A DNA stretch of 21,583 bases, taken from positions 1-21,583 of the forward strand of contig URNQ01000012.1 in NCBI GenBank assembly GCA_900549245.1. Reading direction: 5' to 3'. This document shows, piece after piece, positions 15,039-21,583 of the stretch. The stretch is from an uncultured Collinsella sp. (lineage in GTDB: Bacteria; Actinomycetota; Coriobacteriia; Coriobacteriales; Coriobacteriaceae). The translations under genes and the position numbers were made by a program. Position 1 is the first letter of the stretch, and each line of letters begins with the position of its first letter. The notes beneath the pieces are model-generated. The model was not told where the DNA came from. It saw only the letters and a list, made by a program, of their open reading frames with translations, and ran no database searches.

Positions 15039-15836
15039 CTAGTCTAGGCGCTGGCCATCGGAGCGTACGCGTTCGGTGCCGCGCCCACTGATCTGGCGGA
15101 TAACCTCGCCGGCAATCATCTGACCCATGATGGGCGGCATAAAACTGGCAGTTCCCAGCTCGGTGCGCTCGTGGATGTTGGAAGGGTCGCGGGGCTGTGT
15201 CTTAACCGATTCCTCGCAGCTAAACAGTACATGTAGGCTCTTGATTCCGCGCTTCTTACATTCTTTGCGCATAATGCGGCTCATGGGGTCACGTACCGTA
15301 TCGAAGATGTCGGCAAAGCGCAGGCACTCGGGATGGAGCTTGTTGGCCCCGCCCATGGAACTAACCAAACGAATGCCGTGGTCCTGAGCATATTTGGCAA
15401 TGGTGAGCTTGGCCGAGATGGTGTCGATGGCGTCGACGACGTAGGCGAGCTTGCCGCCCGTCTGCTCAAAAACGCTCGCAAAGAACTCGTCGATGTTGTC
15501 GCTCAGCAGGTATTCGGTGCGCTTGATAACGGTGGCGGCGGGATTGATGTCGTGGATCATGGCTTCCATCACGTCCACCTTGCGCTTGCCGATGGTGCTG
15601 TGAAAGGCGATGGCCTGGCGATTGATATTACTGGGCGCGATGATGTCCTTGTCCAGAATTACAAAATGACCAATGCCGCCGCGGGCGAGTGCCTCGCAGC
15701 AGTTGGAGCCCACGCCTCCGCAGCCGAGCACCAGCACCGTGGCGTTGGCGAGCTTATCGAGTGCCTCACGGCCCATGATGATCTCGAGCTTGGTGTCGCG
15801 TGTCTCGTTGGGAGTTGCGGCTGTGGTTTCGGTCAT
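15039..15836 (-). CDS. tcdA: tRNA threonylcarbamoyladenosine dehydratase
   Basis: A 265-residue E1/ThiF-fold enzyme of the TcdA (CsdL/YgdL) type, which uses ATP to convert t6A37 of tRNA to its cyclic form. It shows the nucleotide-binding Rossmann motif VLVLGCGGVGSNCCEALARGG near the N-terminus, split here as LGCGGVGSN, then the acidic DKDIIAPSNINRQ segment, the DAIDTISAK loop and LVSSMGGANKLHP. A cysteine-containing FSCEES segment and GTASFMPPIMGQMIAGEVI near the C-terminus fit the family. I use the ATG at 15836, six bases from GGAGG (15843-15847); the ATG at 15842 touches that site. It is the first gene of a minus-strand operon with tatD, and is a housekeeping gene. Confidence 0.92.
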   Translation of the reverse strand: MTETTAATPNETRDTKLEIIMGREALDKLANATVLVLGCGGVGSNCCEALARGGIGHFVILDKDIIAPSNINRQAIAFHSTIGKRKVDVMEAMIHDINPAATVIKRTEYLLSDNIDEFFASVFEQTGGKLAYVVDAIDTISAKLTIAKYAQDHGIRLVSSMGGANKLHPECLRFADIFDTVRDPMSRIMRKECKKRGIKSLHVLFSCEESVKTQPRDPSNIHERTELGTASFMPPIMGQMIAGEVIRQISGRGTERVRSDGQRLD

Positions 15837-15880
15837 AGACATCCTCCGATGGGGAAGCGAATCGTGTTTTAGCTATCGTC

Positions 15881-15909
15881 ATTATAGGTATTATCGCGAT
15901 TCCATTTGA
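15881..15909 (-). promoter_or_regulatory. Putative promoter of tcdA-tatD
   Basis: On the minus strand a perfect TATAAT (15886-15881) lies about 35 nt before the tcdA ribosome site. The matching -35 at 17-bp spacing is TCAAAT, a poor match. A second -10-like GATAAT lies at 15894-15889. Confidence 0.5.
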
Positions 15910-15920
15910 GACCTAGGGGC

Positions 15921-16053
15921 TTGTGGAAATGAGGCAGGGATTCGCATAAGATGAAGCAGATGGCACCCGTTGCCGCGGGTTGGCCAACTCCCAAACACGT
16001 TTGTAGCGTGAGAAGTGGCCGTCTTCGCATTACGCGGGGGCGGCTATTTTTTT
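15921..16053 (+). ncRNA. Candidate structured small RNA between tcdA and sdpR
   Basis: This plus-strand stretch has no gene, yet ends in a strong intrinsic terminator. A possible promoter is TTGTGG (15921-15926) with CATAAG (15945-15950), which would give an RNA of roughly 95 nt from about 15958. Predicted hairpins in order: TGGC-ACCCG / CGGGT-tg-GCCA (15961-15985), a weaker CACG / CGTG stem (15996-16010), and the terminator. No coding frame or known RNA family is recognised. The sdpR promoter lies after the terminator, so this is not the sdpR leader. Confidence 0.4.
16018..16053 (+). terminator. Strong intrinsic terminator upstream of sdpR
   Basis: An 11-bp stem GCCGTCTTCGC / GCGGGGGCGGC (three G-U pairs), loop ATTAC, then TA and seven T. 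No plus-strand gene lies just upstream, which implies a non-coding transcript. Confidence 0.8.
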
Positions 16054-16062
16054 GAGTGTAAG

Positions 16063-16101
16063 ATTAGACAATTAGACAAACATCTAAATATCGAGTATAG
16101 T
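16063..16101 (+). promoter_or_regulatory. sdpR promoter with operator-like repeats
   Basis: TAGACA (16073-16078), 17 bp, TATAGT (16096-16101) form a good promoter. ATTAGACA is repeated in tandem at 16063-16070 and 16071-16078, and TTAGA (16072-16076) with TCTAA (16083-16087) makes an inverted repeat in the spacer. This is the expected place for an ArsR-family autorepressor site. Confidence 0.65.
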
Positions 16102-16135
16102 GTGCGCGTCATGAGAGATGATGAGAGGAGGTCTT

Positions 16136-16414
16136 ATGCCGGGAGAGGGTTTTAAGGCGCTTGCCGATCCAACGCGACGGCGCATTTTGGAGTTGCTGCG
16201 CGAGGGCAATTGCACGGCGGGGGAGCTTGCCGAGCATTTCGATATCAGTAAGCCGTCGCTGAGCCATCACTTGGCGACGCTCAAAAACGCCGGGTTGGTG
16301 ACCGACGAGCGCCATGGCCAAAACATCGTATACAGCTTAAACACCACCGTCATGCAGGATTTGATTGGCTGGTTTATGGGCTTTACAAACACGGAAGGTG
16401 ATAAGGATGAATAA
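16136..16414 (+). CDS. sdpR: SdpR-like ArsR-family repressor
   Basis: A 92-residue winged-helix protein, the length of B. subtilis SdpR (90). It shows the ArsR pattern FKALADPTRRRILELLREGNCTAGELAEHF, then the recognition helix SKPSLSHHLATLKNAGLV and the wing DERHGQNIVYSLN. There is no cysteine metal site (ELCVCDL type), so it is not a metal sensor. SdpR represses its own operon and is held at the membrane by ligand-bound SdpI. AGGAGG lies 4 nt before the ATG at 16136. It overlaps the next gene by 8 nt, so the two are translationally coupled. Confidence 0.85.
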   Translation: MPGEGFKALADPTRRRILELLREGNCTAGELAEHFDISKPSLSHHLATLKNAGLVTDERHGQNIVYSLNTTVMQDLIGWFMGFTNTEGDKDE

Positions 16415-17111
16415 CGAAAACAAGGGCATTCACCCCACGGGGGTATCGTCGCGCGTGTGGATTGCGCTGGTCGCTCTGTGCGTCGCCAATGTCGTAGCGC
16501 ACCTCATGGTGATGCCGAGCTTGCCTGCGCAGATTCCCACGCACTGGGGCGCGAACGGCGCCGTCGACGGTTGGGGTCCTAGCTGGATGGCCTCCGCGCT
16601 CGGCGTGCTGCCTCTGGCGCTTCTCGCAATGTTCCGCGTGGTGCCGCGCATCGATCCCAAAGGTGAGGCATATCGAACCTCGGGCAAGTTCTATCAGGGC
16701 TTCGTAATCGCCTTCACCTTGTTCATGTGCGCCGTAAGCTGGCTGGGAGAGCTTACGGTCTGGGGCGTGGTGCCGGCGGTCGGCTCGGTCAACGTGCTGA
16801 TTTCCGGTGCTATCGGTTTGCTGTTCATCGGCGTAGGCAACTACTTGCCGCGTGTGAAGCAGAACTATACGCTCGGTATCAAGACGCCTTGGGCGCTTGC
16901 CGATCCCGAGAACTGGCGCCGTACGCAGCGCTTTGGCGGTGCCTGCTTTATGGTGTTGGGCATTGGCCTCATCGTAATGGGCGTGGCGGGTGCGGTGCTT
17001 TCGAGTGAAGTCGTCGCCGCGGTGATTGCGGTTCTGGCGTTTGGTTCGGTCGGAGCCGTCTACGTCTACTCGTATCTGCTGTGGCGCAAATCGCAGCGAG
17101 CCGCTCGCTAA
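16407..17111 (+). CDS. sdpI: SdpI-like membrane immunity/signalling protein (DUF1648 plus SdpI domain)
   Basis: A 234-residue integral membrane protein. The first membrane segment, WIALVALCVANVVAHLMVM, is followed by LPAQIPTHWGANGAVDGWGP, the DUF1648 hallmark (about residues 36-55). After further helices comes YLPRVKQNYTLGIKTPWALADPENWRRTQR (about 148-178, split by helix), the SdpI-family cytoplasmic signature, and then a last pair of helices. In B. subtilis SdpI gives immunity to the SDP toxin and sequesters SdpR. No SDP toxin gene (sdpABC) is in this window, so it may protect against toxins of neighbours or sense envelope stress. The ATG at 16407 has GGAAGG 8 nt upstream and overlaps the end of sdpR. 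Confidence 0.85.
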   Translation: MNNENKGIHPTGVSSRVWIALVALCVANVVAHLMVMPSLPAQIPTHWGANGAVDGWGPSWMASALGVLPLALLAMFRVVPRIDPKGEAYRTSGKFYQGFVIAFTLFMCAVSWLGELTVWGVVPAVGSVNVLISGAIGLLFIGVGNYLPRVKQNYTLGIKTPWALADPENWRRTQRFGGACFMVLGIGLIVMGVAGAVLSSEVVAAVIAVLAFGSVGAVYVYSYLLWRKSQRAAR

Positions 17112-17177
17112 GGTTGCGGAAAACTAGCGTACGCAGTTCATAGTGTGTTAAGGGGGACTTTTCCCAGGTAGTATTAG

Positions 17178-17204
17178 GGGGTGTGGGCAACCATGCCCCT
17201 TTTT
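17178..17204 (+). terminator. Terminator after sdpI
   Basis: A 9-bp stem GGGGTGTGG / CCATGCCCC (two G-U pairs) with a GCAA tetraloop is followed by TTTTT. Confidence 0.8.
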
Positions 17205-17295
17205 CGTTACGTTTCAGAGCTGGTTTTCTCATTTCGTTTCCACTAAAGCGAATCAAGAATAGGGAAACAGCAGGTAGAAAGGATAAAATAGGCAA

Positions 17296-18975
<1,680 letters not shown>

Positions 18976-18984
18976 TAGCAAGTA

Positions 18985-19014
18985 GAAAGGCCGCCAGCAA
19001 GGGCGGCCTTTCTT
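18985..19014 (+). terminator. Terminator of ettA
   Basis: A perfect 11-bp stem GAAAGGCCGCC / GGCGGCCTTTC with a 6-nt loop begins 10 nt after the stop codon; the tail is short (TT). Confidence 0.8.
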
Positions 19015-19187
19015 GTAGCAATTGAACTGCATCTATGCCCTGGCTGCTGGTTTGATTCATAATCAAAGTCATCTCCTTGGGATTAAAGCCCGTTTTTGCT
19101 ATGAGTGATTTTCTAATTCCGTTTAAAACGTAAAGACGTATTGGGTTACAAGGACATAAGCGAATCGAATTGAAATATAACCAGTGC

Positions 19188-19215
19188 TGTAACGTTACAA
19201 AAAAGGTTATAGAAT
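19188..19215 (+). promoter_or_regulatory. Palindrome and -10-like element before the AT-rich island genes
   Basis: The perfect 12-bp palindrome TGTAACGTTACA (19188-19199) sits just upstream of overlapping -10-like hexamers TATAGA (19208-19213) and TAGAAT (19210-19215), so it covers the expected -35 position. It could be a binding site for an activator or repressor. The rest of 19015-19255 is AT-rich and holds no gene I can support. Confidence 0.45.
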
Positions 19216-19255
19216 AGAAGTATCTTATAAGTCGCTCCTCTAGAAAGAAGAACAT

Positions 19256-20383
19256 ATGCTTTCGCGTCGTCGTTTTCTGCAGCTTGTCGCGTCTTCAATT
19301 GTCGCCTTAGCCGCACGTCCGAAAGAGGTTTTTGCTTCGACGGGCAATATTGATGGTGAGCAGATACAATTTACTTCTGAAATTGCGCAAGAGCTTGCCG
19401 ATAAATATATAAAGGGACTCCTCGGCTCTTCGTATACGCCTTCTGACCCTATTCCTTTTGTAGACGTTGATGGGTCCCCGCTTGGTTACATTGTTCCGGT
19501 TGTGACATCCAATAGAGCCGCGGGCTATTTGGTTTTAGATGCTTCAGATGATGAAATACTTACGGGATATCGTTTTGGAGACGGCTTAGTCAGCCCTATG
19601 GATCGGGGAGGAGATCTTGGTGTCGAGCCTTATTCTTTCAATAACCCAGTCGTAATGATCAATCCATTCGAATTCGGCGTGCAATCTTTGGACGGTTCAA
19701 TAACAACAAATTGCGGAAGAACAATCCCGGCTGTTTCCATAGAAGGACGGCCTGTCGTTTTATCGAATAAACCTTCAAGCTGGAACGATGTTGTAATTTA
19801 CGCAACTCAAATGCAGGATTACACAGTATCTGGATTTCGTTCCATTTCTCAGTTTATGTCATATGATGAAAGCGAGATTAAGAGGCTTACCGCCCACTAT
19901 GCTTGTATGGTGACAGCTTTTTCGAACGTTGCGGAACTGTATGGCATTGCCAATTTATATAGCGACCCTTCGCAATATATGCAGATATGGAATTACACCA
20001 ATACCCATGCTCTTTCCGATGAAGAACAGACTGTTCCCGGTGTTGTTTTGGGCGGAACGCCGATTTCAACCTGTGCAACGGGGTTTACAAATTACTGCGC
20101 AAGCAGAGGGAGTAATCTTATCGCTCGCACTGTCTCCTCCCCGGCTATCGCGAACATTCAAAATGAGATTAACTCTAATAGACCGAATGTTTTACATGCG
20201 AGTTTGTACAACGGATCAGCCCATTCTGTAACAGCGGAGGCTTACGCCACACTTACTGGTAAGAAAACTGGAGAGATAAGGCAGATGATTGGCATAGCGG
20301 ACGGCTGGAATTCATCCTTATCCTTCCTGAAGTATGATCAGAGTTATTATGCGTGGACTTATGGAACGACTTTTTCGAAGTAG
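19256..20383 (+). CDS. Tat-exported protein with cysteine-peptidase-like features
   Basis: A 375-residue exported protein. It begins with a twin-arginine signal, SRRRFLQ at residues 3-9 and a hydrophobic stretch, with probable cleavage after Ala27 (VFA-S). The N-terminal region, with GYIVPVVTSNRAAGYLVLDASDDEILTGY, resembles the propeptide of C10 (streptopain-like) peptidases. The C-terminal half has a papain-like order of candidate residues: Cys217 in YACMVTAFSNVAELYG, resembling the helix-starting cysteine of C39-like proteins, His323 in GSAHSVTAEAYA and Asp349/Asn352 in DGWNSS. The usual CGP/CxPTA sequence is absent, so peptidase activity is a hypothesis. The gene is clearly more AT-rich than its neighbours, which suggests acquisition. 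The ATG at 19256 follows AAGAAG, a weak site. Confidence 0.75.
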   Translation: MLSRRRFLQLVASSIVALAARPKEVFASTGNIDGEQIQFTSEIAQELADKYIKGLLGSSYTPSDPIPFVDVDGSPLGYIVPVVTSNRAAGYLVLDASDDEILTGYRFGDGLVSPMDRGGDLGVEPYSFNNPVVMINPFEFGVQSLDGSITTNCGRTIPAVSIEGRPVVLSNKPSSWNDVVIYATQMQDYTVSGFRSISQFMSYDESEIKRLTAHYACMVTAFSNVAELYGIANLYSDPSQYMQIWNYTNTHALSDEEQTVPGVVLGGTPISTCATGFTNYCASRGSNLIARTVSSPAIANIQNEINSNRPNVLHASLYNGSAHSVTAEAYATLTGKKTGEIRQMIGIADGWNSSLSFLKYDQSYYAWTYGTTFSK

Positions 20384-20762
20384 GACGATTCGTTTAGTCC
20401 TGTCTTTGGTGTTGATGGCTTTATTGGTGAGCTGTTCAACAAAAGAAGAGATGCCGCGCGGAGATTCCGGAGAAATGTCTGTGACAAACTCAGATTCATT
20501 GGAAATAGCTGGTGGGCATGCCGATGTGATGTTGCAAGGTAAAGGCATGCTTAGGTCGATTGATGCTGAAGACGCTGTCTGCTCAATAGAGGAATTAAAG
20601 ACAGGTGAAACTGCATCGTACCGTGTTTCAGATAATGCTGCGAATATGATTGAGTCGATACCGATTGGAGCACAAGTTTCTTTTAGGTATTTTGCTCCGC
20701 AACTTGAGGAGGAGCTTGCTTCTCTGGTGTCTATATGTGCTGATGACAGCCAAAAGGTCTGA
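20361..20762 (+). CDS. Small lipoprotein of unknown function
   Basis: A 133-residue protein with a lipoprotein signal: basic start MERLFRSRTIR, hydrophobic LVLSLVLMALL and lipobox LVSC with Cys25 as the expected lipidated residue. The mature part is a Ser/acidic linker followed by a roughly 80-residue domain of alternating strands (GKGMLRSIDAEDAVCSIEEL, then ASYRVSDN and GAQVSFRYF), perhaps a small beta barrel; I do not recognise the family. It overlaps the preceding Tat protein gene by 23 nt in another frame, so it is probably co-translated and may act with it at the cell surface. Start choice is uncertain: in-frame ATGs at 20334 and 20349 exist and none has a strong ribosome site. It shares the AT-rich composition of its neighbour. 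Confidence 0.7.
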   Translation: MERLFRSRTIRLVLSLVLMALLVSCSTKEEMPRGDSGEMSVTNSDSLEIAGGHADVMLQGKGMLRSIDAEDAVCSIEELKTGETASYRVSDNAANMIESIPIGAQVSFRYFAPQLEEELASLVSICADDSQKV

Positions 20763-20766
20763 TTTC

Positions 20767-20808
20767 AAACGGCCCTGGATGGTCAAATGGCTATCCAGGG
20801 CCGTTTTG
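20767..20808. terminator. Bidirectional terminator between convergent genes
   Basis: A 14-bp perfect stem, AAACGGCCCTGGAT (20767-20780) with ATCCAGGGCCGTTT (20793-20806), extends by two more pairs inward. A/T at both ends lets it act for the lipoprotein gene (plus) and the Pro/Ala-rich protein gene (minus), whose stop codon lies 1 nt after it. Confidence 0.8.
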
Positions 20809-21582
20809 TCACTCGGCCGGGGCGTTGACCTTGTCGATGGTCCAGGCGGCTCCGAGGCCGCCGGTGGTGTTGCGACGGATGCGCACGGTGACTTCGTGGC
20901 GCTCGCCTGCCTGCGTGTAACGCAGGGGGAAGCTTGCGCGGTTTCGCGCGGCCTCGATGGTTCCGCGCTCGCGGGCGATCCAGTAGTACTCGCCGACGAT
21001 GCCGAGCGTGTCGGCGCCGTAGGGGAGATAGGTCGACAACTGGTGCAGAAGCGGGCCGGGGCAGAAGACCTCGGTTGCGAAATCGACGGGGAAGTCCTCG
21101 GGGATGGTCGGTGCTGCGGGTGCGGGGGCCGGTGCTGCAGCGGGGGCCGGAGACGGTGCCGGTGCGGGAATTTGGTCGCAAGCAGCGGCGGGCACGGATT
21201 CGATGACGGGTGCGGGCTCCGGCGTCGAATCCGGCTTGATCGCGGAATCTGCGGGCTCCACGGTGACGGGCGCGTCTGCGGCTGCAGTTTTAACCTCAAC
21301 CTGCGTCGCGCTCTCATTCTCGACGCTCGACTTTGCCTCGATGGGCGTGGATGCCATGGTGGTGATGCCGGCGTTGGCGTTCTCGGGGTCATAGACGACC
21401 GTGAGCGAGATGGCGGGCTGCGGCGTCTCGGGCTCCGGCGTCGACTCGGAAGCGCCTTGATCGGCGGGCTGATCGTCCTCGGCCTCGTCGCCAAAGACAT
21501 CGCTGTTTTGGAACGCAGACGTCTCGGGTTGGTTAGCGGCTTTTTCGGGTGTTGGCTTTGGGGGTTTTTTTGGCAAGGCCAC
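20809..21582 (-). CDS. Pro/Ala-rich protein of unknown function (possibly partial)
   Basis: About 257 codons are visible. The first 160 residues are low complexity: a Lys/Pro-rich start (PKKPPKPTPEK), an acidic stretch (GDEAEDDQPADQ) and Pro/Ala repeats such as APAPSPAPAAAPAPAPAAP. The last 95 residues form an ordered domain with PEDFPVDFATEVFCPG, LLHQLSTYLPYGADTLGIVGEYYWIARERG, and a strand-rich end (HEVTVRIRRNTTGGLGAAWTIDKVN). No membrane segment or signal is visible. The farthest visible start candidate is a GTG at 21582, one base from the window edge, so the true start may lie outside. I do not recognise the family. A run of seven A followed by five C near the visible start could be prone to slippage. 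Confidence 0.65.
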   Translation of the reverse strand: MALPKKPPKPTPEKAANQPETSAFQNSDVFGDEAEDDQPADQGASESTPEPETPQPAISLTVVYDPENANAGITTMASTPIEAKSSVENESATQVEVKTAAADAPVTVEPADSAIKPDSTPEPAPVIESVPAAACDQIPAPAPSPAPAAAPAPAPAAPTIPEDFPVDFATEVFCPGPLLHQLSTYLPYGADTLGIVGEYYWIARERGTIEAARNRASFPLRYTQAGERHEVTVRIRRNTTGGLGAAWTIDKVNAPAE

Positions 21583-21583
21583 C

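Noticed and set aside
15961..15981. Resemblance to a T-box sequence (TGGCACC then CCGCGGGT)
   Set aside because: The conserved core is interrupted by five bases, there is no room for a specifier stem upstream because tcdA starts nearby on the other strand, and the following gene has its own promoter and is not linked to amino acids.

Overview
The window looks like chromosomal DNA of a GC-rich gut actinobacterium, most likely a Collinsella or a close relative in the Coriobacteriia. This is inferred from GC-rich codon use, strong AGGAGG-type ribosome binding sites, short intergenic gaps and the gene families present; it was not tested by any search.

Layout. (1) 1-3650, plus strand: glucose-6-phosphate isomerase (pgi) and two HAD-superfamily phosphatases, separated by intrinsic terminators. 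(2) 3711-14124, plus strand: a catabolic locus. A GntR/UTRA regulator is followed, behind a good sigma-70-type promoter with a helically phased direct repeat at the predicted start site, by a YfcC-type transporter, a YtcJ-like amidohydrolase homologue, a FrlC-like epimerase, a FrlB-like deglycase, two FrlD-like PfkB kinases, an Amidohydro_2 homologue and a YjbQ-family protein. The 3' end is wrecked: an IS150-type IS3-family end runs into fragments of a BtpA/SgcQ gene and an FGGY kinase. (3) 14204-15836, minus strand: tcdA and tatD, the latter frameshifted at a nine-base homopolymer. (4) 15920-17111: a candidate structured small RNA with its own terminator, then an SdpR/SdpI-like autorepressor and immunity pair. 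(5) 17296-18975: the ABC-F translation factor EttA. (6) 19100-20762: an AT-rich island with a Tat-exported, cysteine-peptidase-like protein and an overlapping lipoprotein. (7) 20809 to the end, minus strand: a Pro/Ala-rich protein of unknown function, possibly cut by the window edge.

How the genes work together. The central locus resembles the fructoselysine (frl) pathway: import, epimerisation by FrlC, phosphorylation by FrlD, and cleavage of the phosphorylated Amadori product by FrlB into an amine and glucose 6-phosphate, which the nearby pgi could feed to glycolysis. It differs from the known frl operon by having two kinases, a YfcC-type importer, two amidohydrolase-fold proteins whose first metal motif (HxH) is missing, and YjbQ. 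It is the best candidate here for an undescribed system, probably acting on another glycated amine or amino acid. The substrate cannot be read from the sequence.
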